Below, piece by piece: positions 38,191-47,732 of a DNA stretch of 64,000 bases. Each line of letters opens with the position of its first letter. Position 1 is the first letter of the stretch. The stretch is from Ornithinimicrobium murale. Lineage in GTDB: Bacteria > Actinomycetota > Actinomycetes > Actinomycetales > Dermatophilaceae. A program made the translations under genes and the position numbers. The stretch covers positions 62,001-126,000 of the forward strand of contig NZ_QLVD01000028.1 of assembly GCF_003352835.1 (NCBI RefSeq), in the 5' to 3' direction. The notes beneath the pieces are model-generated. The model ran no database searches. It saw only the letters and a list, made by a program, of their open reading frames with translations, and had not been told where the DNA came from.

Positions 38191-38378
38191 GGCAAGGAGC
38201 ATCAGCTCAAAGCCCACCCCCCAGCCGGGCGTTATCGGCGATTCAAGGTGATAGAGATGTTGACGTCTCGCCGTTGCATAACGGACTCCCTCCGTGACCC
38301 TCTGAGTGGTTCCTCGCTGGTCACGCGCGGGATAGTCGTAGATGACATCCGACCAACCCATGCGTTAGTAAACGTCTG

Positions 38379-38756
38379 CTAAGCGGCTCCCACGACCCCC
38401 AAAATCTGTGCAACAGAGCCGACTGCTACCAGCAGTAACCCATTCCGTGCAGCCATGTAGCGAGAGCCGGATACATCTCTGAGCGCCCTGTTCTCGTCTT
38501 CCTGTACCTCCGCCAGGTCATCGGCCAGCGCATCATCTGCGAGTTGCAGAGCTTGCGACACTTGCTCCTGCGTGTAGGGCGGTGACACGTAGCCCTTACG
38601 CCGAGAAGAGTCGACCACCGCGATCCGGTGTCGCTGGGCCGCCTTTACTTCGGGCAAAAGGGCAAATGGCAAGACCTTGAGGTCGTTCGCGGCGATGACT
38701 GCCCCGAGGACCGTCATCACTAAGCCCGCCACGGTGATCCACTGTGCCCATCCCAC
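38379..38756 (-). CDS. Small membrane protein of unknown function
   Basis: 125 aa with one hydrophobic helix at each end (ITVAGLVMTVLGAVIAA and LLLVAVGSVAQILGVVG) and a charged helical segment between them (YTQEQVSQALQLADDALADDL). The loop and both termini arrange as a hairpin in the membrane. Start GTG 38756. Not recognised. It lies between the transposase remnant and the second hypothetical-family gene. Confidence 0.6.
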   Translation of the reverse strand: MGWAQWITVAGLVMTVLGAVIAANDLKVLPFALLPEVKAAQRHRIAVVDSSRRKGYVSPPYTQEQVSQALQLADDALADDLAEVQEDENRALRDVSGSRYMAARNGLLLVAVGSVAQILGVVGAA

Positions 38757-39154
38757 GCCCGGACCCTATCGGATGTCGGCCCTGATCACACCCAGGGGGC
38801 TGTTCGCTCAACGGTGTTTCTGGCCTGCCACGCCCGCGTGGTCAGCGGAAGCAGCAGGGGGCCCGCATTCTGCAGACCAGGAGCGCAACGTGAGGGTACG
38901 GGAATAGTGGACGGATCGACGCCCGTGTGTCGAACGCGGCGGTATGACGCAGTCCGGACGGCGCGGATGGCCGGATACTTGTGCACACCGCTCGCCAGTT
39001 CGTGATCGTGCCTGCGAGGCCCTTCCCGAACTGGCAGGGGCCTACCTCGAGGACTCTTGGGTATTGGAAGTCGCGCCCGCCGCCGGTAGCCTGCCGCGCT
39101 GCTTCTCGGTCCATGTCGCTCGCCTCGGTAGTTGACCAACGACGAGTGGAAGAG
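38757..39154. other. Gene-poor stretch
   Basis: About 400 bases with no supportable gene; contains the upstream region of the leftward membrane-protein gene. Confidence 0.4.
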
Positions 39155-39940
39155 TCACGACGACACGTGCGCGACGACCTGGGCGGTGTAGTCCACCAGC
39201 ATTTCAACTAACTCAACAACACCGACGAAGCCGGCGTCGAGCTCGAGACCGAACTGGACTTGAACCGCGGTAGAGCCGCTGATTCGCTGGATCGGGTCTA
39301 TGGTCGCCCCCGACAACAGCAGCTGTCCAGGGATCAGCGATGTCCCGTGCACAGAGACATCTGGCGGCAGGTTCCGGGCGACAGCCGCTTCGTCGGAGAA
39401 CTCGACGGAGTGCGAGACCTGCATCTGGTTGAGCTGCACGACGGGCGTGATGGTCAGCCGATGCTTGTCTCTGTTGTCAAGGTCAGCCAGGAGAGGCAAC
39501 AGGTCGCCCGAGCGCTCCGCCTCCAGTCGCTGAAAGGGCTGACAGTCGTGGATGCGCTGGACGACGTCTGCCGGCAGCGTCCTGAGCAGCCGTGACGAGT
39601 GCTTGTCCCAGTCGTCGGGGTCCGACCAGATCGGGAAGGAGATGCTCTTCTTCTGCCCTTCGGTCATTGCGGAATCTTCGGCATGCGACCACACAAGCGC
39701 ATCCAGGGCTGAGCGGAGATTGTGGACGCCATCACCAAGGATCAGCGCCCACTCACTGAGAGGGGGCGGGTCGAAGACAGGCAGGCGTAACTCCCACGAC
39801 AGTCGATCGTCTGCGATCTTCGCGACCGGCTGCAGGTCGAGACTGCTTGACCAGCCGATTATGCGCGACTGCAGCGCGAGGCCGTGCTGCCGCGCGCGCC
39901 CAATCTTTGCGTACGCGGGAATCGCTCGTGTTGTGTCCAC
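39155..39940 (-). CDS. Hypothetical protein, second member of the 36071-36928 family
   Basis: About 261 aa if GTG 39940 is the start (no ribosome-binding site supports it; the frame stays open to 40138). Conserved blocks are ALILGDGVHNLRSALDALVW, ISFPIWSDPDDWDKHSSRLL, IHDCQPFQ and LLADLDNRDKHRL, matching the other copy in order. Families with NLRSALD and NxDKHR elements are frequent in actinobacterial accessory DNA but uncharacterised. No signal peptide or membrane helix. Confidence 0.72.
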   Translation of the reverse strand: MDTTRAIPAYAKIGRARQHGLALQSRIIGWSSSLDLQPVAKIADDRLSWELRLPVFDPPPLSEWALILGDGVHNLRSALDALVWSHAEDSAMTEGQKKSISFPIWSDPDDWDKHSSRLLRTLPADVVQRIHDCQPFQRLEAERSGDLLPLLADLDNRDKHRLTITPVVQLNQMQVSHSVEFSDEAAVARNLPPDVSVHGTSLIPGQLLLSGATIDPIQRISGSTAVQVQFGLELDAGFVGVVELVEMLVDYTAQVVAHVSS

Positions 39941-40337
39941 GACGACAGTGTGGTCATGCGCTGCGGCAACGCAGCCTCTGACGCGCCGAGGTTCACGGGG
40001 CTCCCGAGCACGAGCAAGCGAGCAGCGGACACCGAGCCAGTAGTGAGGCGCTCCAAAGGAAGGGAGCCGGGTGACGCACATTCGGACACGAGCGCCAGTC
40101 CGCGTCCGGCGCGCCAATCCTCGCCCCAGCCTCTGCAAGCTCGCCGCAGATCGCTAGCGACCGTTCAGTCGATGTGGCGACGCGGCTGCTCCGCGGGCTG
40201 TGACAGCCCCTTGGCGGCGGCATGTGCGGCTCGGATGCGCAGTCGCGAGATGCCATGCTGGCTGGCATCCGCAACGGACTCCACGCTTATCTACGCAAGG
40301 GGGCGGGTACAGCTCTCCTAGAGAATGAGGGTTTGCG
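39941..40337. other. Gene-poor stretch upstream of the RHH-domain gene
   Basis: No supportable gene. Likely holds divergent promoters for the flanking genes; a GAGGG ribosome-binding site sits just before ATG 40338. Confidence 0.4.
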
Positions 40338-41981
40338 ATGGGAAGAGCAAGGGTCGACCAGACCAGCGTGCGCTTGCTGCCTGAAACGGTCGAGGCGCTC
40401 GAGGCGGTGGTTCGCGACCGTGGCTGCTCTCGGGATCGAGCGATCCGCGACTTGCTCGACGCGTACATCGCGGCCCAGCAGGAGCTCGAGCCGGGCGGCC
40501 GCCTGACTCACGTCACGGCAGTTCTGCGGTATCCGCCGCCGCCGCCGGGTCGGCACCGTCCCGATGGACGCGTCCGCGTTCCGGCACGGCTGCCCGCCGA
40601 CACCATGGAGAAGGTCACGGAGCTCACGCTCCGCCTTCCCGGTCAGCCTCGACGTCGCGGGCTGAAGGACTACGTCCGCAGTCCACTGGCCGAGGCGCTC
40701 ACAACCGCGATCGCGTGCGACAAGCCTTTCGACGTTCCCGGGCTCGAGGACATTCCGCCGATCTGGACCCAAAGGGCAGCCGTCAGTCTGTGGCATCTAA
40801 CAGTCGCCGCTACCCTGACCGTGCCAGAGCAACTAGCAGTCCTGGGCAATCTCGAAGCGCTCGACGCGGACGCGGAGAACCCGACGGAGCTGACGCAGAT
40901 CCTGCGTGATGGTCACTTCGCATGGCACCACCCGTGGCGGTTTGAGGTAGCACTCCACCTCGCACGCAACCTTCTGACCGGACCGAAGCGGGTCCAGAAC
41001 TGGCGCTCGCTCAAGAACCGCGACGATGAGTTCGAGGTCCTTCGCTTCGACTTCGAACGCACCGACGACCTCGACCATACGCTCCTACGAGGTGCGCCGA
41101 AGCACGCCATCAGCAACGTGACAGGCCGCGGAGGGGCGTTGGTGTGGCGTGCACGTCGCAGCCTCGCGCTGCAGGCGATCAGGAACTGGATCGTGTCGAA
41201 GCCGACCACGCCGCTGACTGTGTCGCCTCCATACGTCAAGATCGTTCACCCGAAGGCATGGACATCCGTCCGGGTGCCGGCGGATGACCACCTGCCGGCC
41301 CAAGTGATTGCCGACGCGGAGGCAGGCAAGGTGCTCTTGTTGTCGACCGACGAGTCAATCTCGGCGTGGCCCTACCTAAGGGAGACGGGGGAGCCGGTGC
41401 CGCGGTTCGACATCGTGATCGAGGAACTTGCGCGCCGACGGCCCGAGGAGGTCGTGGAGCTCGTCCTTCTTGACGACCCGCGTCTCGCCGACGTCTACCT
41501 GGACCCGGCCCTCGCGTACGACTTAGGATTCATCACCGCCGACGAGCGCGACGCGTTGATCGAGGACGCGGCGAAGAGGACGGCTGGCCGGATTGAGACG
41601 ACGCTCAAGCGCGCTGAGAACTGGACGCCGGACGAACACGCGGAACTCGACGCGCTCCGCGACGATCCGGAACGGTTCTTCGAGCTCGCAGCCGAGCATC
41701 ACATCAGCGAGGGCGTGGTCCGGCCCTGGTGGGTGTGGGAGGCCGGGCCGACGGTCACGGAACTGGACAACCTCGCTGGCGCCCCAGACCGGCTGCGACA
41801 ACTCGTGCGCTCTCGTGGGCGCAACTGGAAGCGGCAGCTCGAGGCGACGATGGAGGCCGCCGGCCGAGCCGCAATCGCGCACGGCTACGCCGACCCGGAG
41901 CATCTGGCCTACTACGACGCCGAGTGTGGCGAGTCGGACGAGGATGAGACCGAGTTCAACCTCGGTGGCCTGGTCGATTGA
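40338..41981 (+). CDS. Large protein with N-terminal ribbon-helix-helix-like domain
   Basis: 547 aa. Residues 6-50 (VDQTSVRLLPETVEALEAVV then SRDRAIRDLLDAYIA) look like a ribbon-helix-helix DNA-binding unit. A proline-rich linker (YPPPPPGRHRPDG) follows, and then about 470 residues I cannot assign, containing conserved-looking ISAWPYLRETGEPVPRFDIV and acidic helices near the C-terminus. No catalytic motif is obvious. ATG 40338 has GAGGG 7 nt upstream. The DNA-binding head could mean autoregulation or a DNA-targeting effector (inference). Confidence 0.72.
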   Translation: MGRARVDQTSVRLLPETVEALEAVVRDRGCSRDRAIRDLLDAYIAAQQELEPGGRLTHVTAVLRYPPPPPGRHRPDGRVRVPARLPADTMEKVTELTLRLPGQPRRRGLKDYVRSPLAEALTTAIACDKPFDVPGLEDIPPIWTQRAAVSLWHLTVAATLTVPEQLAVLGNLEALDADAENPTELTQILRDGHFAWHHPWRFEVALHLARNLLTGPKRVQNWRSLKNRDDEFEVLRFDFERTDDLDHTLLRGAPKHAISNVTGRGGALVWRARRSLALQAIRNWIVSKPTTPLTVSPPYVKIVHPKAWTSVRVPADDHLPAQVIADAEAGKVLLLSTDESISAWPYLRETGEPVPRFDIVIEELARRRPEEVVELVLLDDPRLADVYLDPALAYDLGFITADERDALIEDAAKRTAGRIETTLKRAENWTPDEHAELDALRDDPERFFELAAEHHISEGVVRPWWVWEAGPTVTELDNLAGAPDRLRQLVRSRGRNWKRQLEATMEAAGRAAIAHGYADPEHLAYYDAECGESDEDETEFNLGGLVD

Positions 41982-42071
41982 CCCCGCTTACTGGACCCGT
42001 GCGACATCCGCAGATAGTCACGTACTCGTGCGAGAAGAAAGACTTGGGTCCACGCCATTTCAGGAGGAGCC

Positions 42072-42410
42072 GTGGGCCACAAGAAGAACCAGCGAGAAGC
42101 CAGCCAAGCACGCGATCTGCGCTGTGACGCGGCCCCGGCTGACCCTGCCCGGAACGTGCTTGCCCGACCCCGCCTGGGCGCCCCCGACGACGCCTGGTCG
42201 ACGGTCCTTAAGGACGTCGTACGCGAAGCACCGAAGACGGCCCAAGTCATTGCCGGCACCGTCCTGCTTGCGCTCCTCAACTTGATCGCGTACCTGATTG
42301 GGGTGTTCGCCGAGTACGGCGCGACCGCACCTCCACCCGACTCCCCGATCCAGCACGCCGTGCACCTCGCGCTCGAGGGCGCCTGGCGCACCATCAAGAA
42401 CGGCGGTTGA
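42072..42410 (+). CDS. Small protein with one transmembrane segment
   Basis: 112 aa, GTG 42072 with AGGAG 4 nt upstream. A basic N-terminus (GHKKNQREASQARD) is followed by a single helix (VIAGTVLLALLNLIAYLIGVF, about 62-82) and a short tail. Not recognised. It lies 90 nt after the RHH-domain gene, so may share its transcript. Confidence 0.55.
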   Translation: MGHKKNQREASQARDLRCDAAPADPARNVLARPRLGAPDDAWSTVLKDVVREAPKTAQVIAGTVLLALLNLIAYLIGVFAEYGATAPPPDSPIQHAVHLALEGAWRTIKNGG

Positions 42411-42615
42411 GCCGGGCCAGCGACGACGGCAGGCCGTGCCTGGCTCGATCGCGCGATAGCGCTCGGCCCCCGTTGTGGACTCCGGGCTCTAGCGAGCCTC
42501 TCGGACGGCGCATGCGGGTGCTCCCGGTGTGCGTTGTCGCGGTCGCGCGCTGGCCAAGCCCATCGTTCAACCGGGAAGCCAAGCATCGAGGCATCCGAGG
42601 AGGTTGTACTTCCGA

Positions 42616-42975
42616 TCAGCCACGAGAAGGCCTTAGCCCCCAACACAGACTCCGGCCGCGGCGCCGGCCCAAGGCGAGTCGTGGTTCGAGCCGGAGCCCG
42701 CCAACATCTAGGCGAGCATCCGCGAACCCGATTCCCGGCCGACGGGAGCAGGGCACGTCATTATGGAGGGGGAGCGCCGCGAAGGGGCGTGGGTCTCCAC
42801 CACCGTCTCGCGCATCGGCACCTCGCGCGAGTAGCGGAACTTCGATGGCTACTGAGTAGCCAGCGATGGTGAGGAGCACCCTGCGTGCACGGGACGTCAC
42901 TGGCCAGAAGGCGAAGGAGGCGCCGATGAGAGCCGCTGACGCCCGAGCCTTGGTGATTGCCTTCAACCAGTGCAT
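42616..42975 (-). CDS. Doubtful small reading frame
   Basis: 119 codons; starts MHWLKAITKARASAALIGAS with one weak hydrophobic stretch and then a Gly/Arg-rich tail. AAGGAG lies 11 nt before the ATG, which is far. Codon use in the first half looks plausible. The interval 42411-43010 otherwise contains no gene. Confidence 0.25.
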   Translation of the reverse strand: MHWLKAITKARASAALIGASFAFWPVTSRARRVLLTIAGYSVAIEVPLLARGADARDGGGDPRPFAALPLHNDVPCSRRPGIGFADARLDVGGLRLEPRLALGRRRGRSLCWGLRPSRG

Positions 42976-43010
42976 TTCAGACCAGGCTCCTTGATCGCCT
43001 CGGCGGGTTG

Positions 43011-43220
43011 ATGACTAGCGATCATGTCTTCGTCGATAGCGCAGGCAAGGCAGTGCATGGACGGGTAGATTGCCATCGCAACTACTGCCGCAACGTCTTC
43101 CAGACGCTCACCGTTCGCGATGGCGTCGTGATCGTCGTTGGTAGGAGCGAGATCGGCCAGGCTCGGTGCGGCCCTTGCGTGTTGGCCACGAGGGACACGT
43201 TGCCAGGACACTTGCCCTAG
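43011..43220 (+). CDS. Small cysteine-containing protein
   Basis: 69 aa from ATG 43011. CHRNYC and CGPC could together bind a metal. No known family recognised, and no clear ribosome-binding site. It is immediately followed by the next small gene (9 nt). Confidence 0.4.
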   Translation: MTSDHVFVDSAGKAVHGRVDCHRNYCRNVFQTLTVRDGVVIVVGRSEIGQARCGPCVLATRDTLPGHLP

Positions 43221-43229
43221 GGTCGCCCT

Positions 43230-43670
43230 GTGACTGATGCCTCCTCAACAGCGGTGACCTCTGAGCCAGTCCTTGTCCTGCTGAGCGCTCGGCAGCACGG
43301 CCTGCGCGTGTTCGCGCTTGTGCGTGCAGGCACCTGCGTAGCGGTAGCTAGTGTCGGCGATCGGATACCTGATCCTGACCCTGAGCCGCCGGACTACAGC
43401 CGACCACCGCGGCTTCGCATGGTCGCAACACAAACTTCAGGAGAAGGTCTCGGGCTGATGTTGGTCAGCCGGATACACGATGAGATTGAGTCCGACCTTG
43501 TCCACGATGGTCTCCTGAGCGCGTCTGGTGCGTGCCTGGTGGAGCGTGCTGGGATACTGGGTGAGTCCACGACGGAGCCGGAGACGATGAGCGACGAGAA
43601 GGCTTCCGTCCTGGCATCTGAGCTCCTCGACTTCGCAAGCGACCACCCCGAAGTAGAGAAGTGGTACTAG
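43230..43670 (+). CDS. Hypothetical soluble protein
   Basis: 146 aa, start GTG 43230. Begins SSTAVTSEPVLVLLSARQHG, then a Pro/Asp-rich loop (DPDPEPPDYSRPPRL) and an acidic C-terminus (ASDHPEVEKWY). No membrane segment. No family recognised. It converges on the NACHT gene, with 35 nt between stops. Confidence 0.5.
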   Translation: MTDASSTAVTSEPVLVLLSARQHGLRVFALVRAGTCVAVASVGDRIPDPDPEPPDYSRPPRLRMVATQTSGEGLGLMLVSRIHDEIESDLVHDGLLSASGACLVERAGILGESTTEPETMSDEKASVLASELLDFASDHPEVEKWY

Positions 43671-43705
43671 TAGCGAGAAGGAGATGCAGACGATCCGTGC
43701 TTGGC

Positions 43706-46531
43706 TCAGCGCGCTTCGTGGCCGACGAGGCCATCGGCCACGGGTAGCCGTTCGCGCGCACGCCACAGCAGCGAAGTGATCGCGCTTCGCGCCGGCCAAT
43801 TCTGCGGATCGATCGCATCGATCGCTTCCACCACCACTTGCAACGCCGCCCAGTCACCCACCAGGTTGAGCGCACTGGCAGGAACCGCTAAGCCCTCCGG
43901 GAAATCGAAGAGGCCGTCCGCGTCGCTGGTGGTCTGGATTCTTCGCAGATCGTGACGAAACGCCTCCGCTAATGAGCCGCTCACCCATGTCGAAGCTTCG
44001 GTTGGAAGCGCATCCGCGAGAGTCACGATCCGCTTGCTGGCCTTCGAACGTTGCTTCGACTTGGCGTACTTGGAGAGCATCTGGCGTGCCTTGGCGGCCA
44101 GCAGGCCTACTCGTTCCTTCGCGCCGAGTTCGCGCAGGACGAGAACCGCGCTCTGGTGGTTCTCCGGGCGAGAGGCGACGGCAAGTTCGAGTTCGCGCAG
44201 GATGTTGAGGCGCGTTATGTCGTTGAGGCCGGTCTGGTCAGCGAGGACCTGACCGAGTCGACTGGCGCCCAGGTTCGCGCCGTTGAGAGCCTCCAAGGCA
44301 TGGTCGATGAGGAGCCGCACGTGTCGTGGGTTGTTCGCTGCGACACCGTCTTCGAGGATGTCCGTAGCCAGCCTGGGACCGATAGGGGCAAGGAGACTAA
44401 GCCAGGCGTCGTCGGCGGCATCGAGATCTCGAATTGCTTGCAGCATCCGGTCGAACAGGTGGGGCTTCTCGCGGTACAGCGTACCGACGGCCAGCAGCCA
44501 GGTATTGCGCCAGTGCGCCGACGGGCCTACGGCCGCCAGGGCGCCCACCACATCATCGTCCCGTCTCGAAGTAAGTGCCTTCGCAGCCATGAACTCCTGC
44601 AGGCTGCGCAGGTCGAATCCAACATGTTCCTGACCCGTGGCGGCTAGGAGCACGAGACGGTCACGTGCGGCACGAGTAAGGTTGCCAACCAGGCGTTCGA
44701 GCCCGGGACCGGAGTGCTCTTGATCGATCAGGCGTTGCTTGATGATCCGGTGAAGTTCGTCAACGGGCATCGCGGCATCGAAGTCGCCACCCTTCTCGCT
44801 ACGGATTTGTAGCGTGAGGCCGACGGTGTGGTGGATAGCGTCGATATCCGGGCGGTGGTCCTGGAGCACGTCGGACAAATGGTTCTTCTTCTGCAGTTCA
44901 CGGTCGTAGATCACGTCGTAGTACGCCTGGAAAAGGGCGGCGCGGTCCTGCGGGGGCCGACGCCGATTCTCCAGCAAGAGCGACAGGATCATGACCTGGA
45001 GCGGCGTGCGCATCAACCGCCCGGTCACCTCGTCATCCACTGCAGAGGTGATGCGTTCAACGATCTCTGTCTTGTCGGCATCCTCACCCAGGCGCATCTC
45101 CGTGAGCCGGGTCGCATAGGCGACGGCGTCCGCCCGAGAGAGCTTTAGCAACTTGACCTTGCCCAGTGACTCAGGCAACTCGTCGCCATACCCTTGGGGT
45201 CGGGTGGTCGCCACGACGAGCAGGTCGGCGTCTTCAGTCTGCGCGGTCTCCAGCAAAGCGGTGACGGCGTTCGCGACCTGCTCGCGCGCGGCGGCGGCGG
45301 CGACCTCGTCATAGCCGTCGAGGACCAGCAGCCAGGGCCAGGCGGTTAGCCATTGACGGGCATCGCGTGCCGTGAAGTCGGCACCAGTGGGCCCGTTGAT
45401 CTTGCGCGCCAAGTAGGCGACGAGTGGCACCTCCGGACCGCCAGCCACCTCCGAGGCGTACTCGGCCAAGTCGACGCGAAATGGCCATCGTCGGTTCGTA
45501 ATGCGTGGCACGCCGATCTGGACGGCGCGCTCGAGCGACGCGTCCACGATCCTGGAAACCTCAGGACTCAGGCGCGGTCGGGATTCCAAGAGCGCGGCGC
45601 GGTAGGTCTGAACGAGAATCCGACCGAGGGTGGTCTTGCCCTGTCCCGGTCCACCCATGATCAGGAAGTGCGGGCTGTTCTCGTCTCGCACGGAAGCACG
45701 CTGGACACGGTTGCCCACCGTGATCACGTGCTGCAGCACTCGCACTTCAGACATGGGGTCCTCGCTGGACTCGATATCCGCGGGCAGGTCGACAGCGACT
45801 CCGGCGAGGTCGAGCCGCTGGTTGGCCACCTGACCAGCCTCGCCGAGTTTCACCTTGCCCCCCTGCCCCAGTTCGACCCGGGCGTGCTCCTCCAGTAGCG
45901 GCAGCGAGGTGGCTAGCGAGATTGTTGGGACTGTCATCTCGCCTGCAGCCAGTGCCGCGAGCACGTCGCCGGCGGTCAGTAGCCCGTTGAACCGCTGACG
46001 CACGCTGGCGTGCACGTCCAGGAGTCGCTCGACTTTGGACCGGTCCCACACCTGGCAGTCCTTCAGCGGCCACTGGTTCATCGGATCGGCGGCGTGGTCG
46101 CGGATGGTCCGCTCGACATCATCGATCCCACCACCGATCTGCCCGGACAGGGACACATTGGTGATGACGACGAAATAGTCAGGCCGTCTACCTTTGCGTT
46201 TGAGTTCCTTCTTGCCGTTGTGAGTGACGACCTCGCTCCAGCGTCGCAACTCCTTGCGGACTTGCGCGATCAACCAGGCCTTGTTCGCGCGCGTGTCAGC
46301 GGGACGCTCGCAGAACTTCGCCTGGAACACGCAGTACCCATCCCAGGATGGTGCGTCGGATGCAGCGTGTGCAGGATGCAAGACCCCCTCAAACGTGGCG
46401 TCCCGGCCGTCGTCCTTGCCCGTGCCGAAGACCTGCACTCTCGGCCCGAAGTCGCAGATCAGCAAGGCCTGCACCATGCGCTCGAAGTCGTGGGGTCCGA
46501 GTTCCTCGATCACGTAGGGCATGGGTCCCAT
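43706..46531 (-). CDS. Endonuclease-NACHT STAND protein (probable phage-defence effector)
   Basis: 941 aa. N-terminal Mrr-like PD-(D/E)xK nuclease domain: ELGPHDFERMVQALL, D44 in GKDDGRDATFEG and Q70-A-K72 in CVFQAKF. A NACHT NTPase follows: Walker A GGPGQGKTTLGR (K299), Walker B WLLVLDGYDEV, and VVATTRPQGYGDEL. The C-terminal 400 residues are helical repeats, the likely sensor. Bacterial NACHT proteins with such architecture defend against phage by oligomerising on infection cues and activating the effector. ATG 46531 has GGAG 7 nt upstream; ATG 46522 is an alternative. Specific trigger unknown. Confidence 0.86.
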   Translation of the reverse strand: MGPMPYVIEELGPHDFERMVQALLICDFGPRVQVFGTGKDDGRDATFEGVLHPAHAASDAPSWDGYCVFQAKFCERPADTRANKAWLIAQVRKELRRWSEVVTHNGKKELKRKGRRPDYFVVITNVSLSGQIGGGIDDVERTIRDHAADPMNQWPLKDCQVWDRSKVERLLDVHASVRQRFNGLLTAGDVLAALAAGEMTVPTISLATSLPLLEEHARVELGQGGKVKLGEAGQVANQRLDLAGVAVDLPADIESSEDPMSEVRVLQHVITVGNRVQRASVRDENSPHFLIMGGPGQGKTTLGRILVQTYRAALLESRPRLSPEVSRIVDASLERAVQIGVPRITNRRWPFRVDLAEYASEVAGGPEVPLVAYLARKINGPTGADFTARDARQWLTAWPWLLVLDGYDEVAAAAAREQVANAVTALLETAQTEDADLLVVATTRPQGYGDELPESLGKVKLLKLSRADAVAYATRLTEMRLGEDADKTEIVERITSAVDDEVTGRLMRTPLQVMILSLLLENRRRPPQDRAALFQAYYDVIYDRELQKKNHLSDVLQDHRPDIDAIHHTVGLTLQIRSEKGGDFDAAMPVDELHRIIKQRLIDQEHSGPGLERLVGNLTRAARDRLVLLAATGQEHVGFDLRSLQEFMAAKALTSRRDDDVVGALAAVGPSAHWRNTWLLAVGTLYREKPHLFDRMLQAIRDLDAADDAWLSLLAPIGPRLATDILEDGVAANNPRHVRLLIDHALEALNGANLGASRLGQVLADQTGLNDITRLNILRELELAVASRPENHQSAVLVLRELGAKERVGLLAAKARQMLSKYAKSKQRSKASKRIVTLADALPTEASTWVSGSLAEAFRHDLRRIQTTSDADGLFDFPEGLAVPASALNLVGDWAALQVVVEAIDAIDPQNWPARSAITSLLWRARERLPVADGLVGHEAR

Positions 46532-46619
46532 CCTTCTGCTCCAGGCGTCCACGCAGACCCAACGACAGGCGCCATAGTGCCTACAATCACGGCGTAAGTC
46601 ACCTTCTGCCTGTCGGTTG

Positions 46620-47732
46620 TCACGAGCGTGGACAGTCGGGTTTCCGAGTTGTGGGTCGCTCGCGTGTCGTCCGGTGGATGCAACGCGCATGCTCGCGAGT
46701 CGCTCGTGGAAGACTGCCTTTTGGTGCGGTCACCCTAATGCGCGCCTCCGCGGTGCTGATCATGTGCTCTGCGGCTATTGTGGTGACCACGGTCGCGCCA
46801 TAAACGAAGAGTGCACCGTAGACGTCAACCGAGTTTGTGTTTTCTGACGTTCCAGAACTCAAGCCTGCCCCAAGCAATATTGTGCTGAATGCCAGCAGTG
46901 CCACGGAGCATCTATTCAGAGTCTTGGCTCGCGCCATGCCGTAGGCGCCCAAGCGGTAAACCGTGGTCTCACGAATAGCGGCGCCAGCCCCGACGGATGC
47001 GATTAGCAAGCAGATCATCGATGCGACCACAGATCCAGGTCCCGCAAGATTGTCTCTCACACCCAGCGTGGCAAGGTTTCCTGTAAGCAGCAGGATCAAT
47101 ACAGCTGCCGCAACAGCAACACCTGCCGCATATTCGTGGTGCGCCTTCGGCGAGAGGCTTGCATTTCTAATGTACGTGTGTAAGCGAGAGATTGATTCTC
47201 TCAGTTCAATAGGTTCAGATGAACAACTGTCCATCAAATTGGAATCCTTGAGTTTCCCTATGATCCCCGAGTCCATTAATGCAAACCTGTCGTGAATATT
47301 CGAAGAACTCAACTGCTCGGCATGGGTAACCAAGAATCGACCGAAGTCCGACAGGTCCAGTCGCACCCGAAAGTCGTGCTGCTCGACGATTTGAGCCCGC
47401 CGGATGGCGCGGCTCGCCTTGCCTGGTACAGCACCGTCTGCCCAGATCCGGGCGAAGGAGAGATGGGCCTCAGTCGGCACCACCCTGCGACTGTTGAAGT
47501 AGACGCACAACTGCACGACTGCGATCTCGAGTTGAGGCTCGTGGCCTTCTTGGGGCAGGCCCGTGCGACTGGAGAGTCCGGTGCCGACTAAACGCAAGAG
47601 ATCCTGAGCCTCCTCGTCTGACACGGGACTCTGGCGCCAGAGGGCGGCCAGCGCCTCGCGCCGACGTTCGTCGACCTCCGCCTCGGCTCGAATAGCTGCA
47701 AGCGTGGTCCTCATCCTGGCTGAGATACCCAA
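46620..47732 (-). CDS. Membrane protein upstream of the NACHT gene
   Basis: 370 aa. A soluble helical N-terminus of about 200 residues (AAIRAEAEVDERRREALAAL) is followed by four hydrophobic helices (YAAGVAVAAAVLILLLTGNL, SVVASMICLLIASVGAGAAI, CSVALLAFSTILLGAGL, VYGALFVYGATVVTTIAAEH). A basic Arg/Pro tail ends the protein. No family recognised. Start TTG 47732 (GGGAG 5 nt upstream) or ATG 47714. The stop lies 88 nt before the NACHT start on the same strand, so cotranscription is likely. A/T-richer than the core genes. Confidence 0.68.
   Translation of the reverse strand: MGISARMRTTLAAIRAEAEVDERRREALAALWRQSPVSDEEAQDLLRLVGTGLSSRTGLPQEGHEPQLEIAVVQLCVYFNSRRVVPTEAHLSFARIWADGAVPGKASRAIRRAQIVEQHDFRVRLDLSDFGRFLVTHAEQLSSSNIHDRFALMDSGIIGKLKDSNLMDSCSSEPIELRESISRLHTYIRNASLSPKAHHEYAAGVAVAAAVLILLLTGNLATLGVRDNLAGPGSVVASMICLLIASVGAGAAIRETTVYRLGAYGMARAKTLNRCSVALLAFSTILLGAGLSSGTSENTNSVDVYGALFVYGATVVTTIAAEHMISTAEARIRVTAPKGSLPRATREHARCIHRTTRERPTTRKPDCPRS

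Noticed and set aside
38068..38361. 97-codon reverse frame
   Set aside because: Opposite the C-terminal remnant of the IS256 transposase; product has no family and reads as its complement.
36071..39940. HEPN ribonuclease call for the two-member hypothetical family
   Set aside because: The RxxxxH motif is not complete in either protein (Asn and Ala at the His position), so the resemblance is too weak to annotate.
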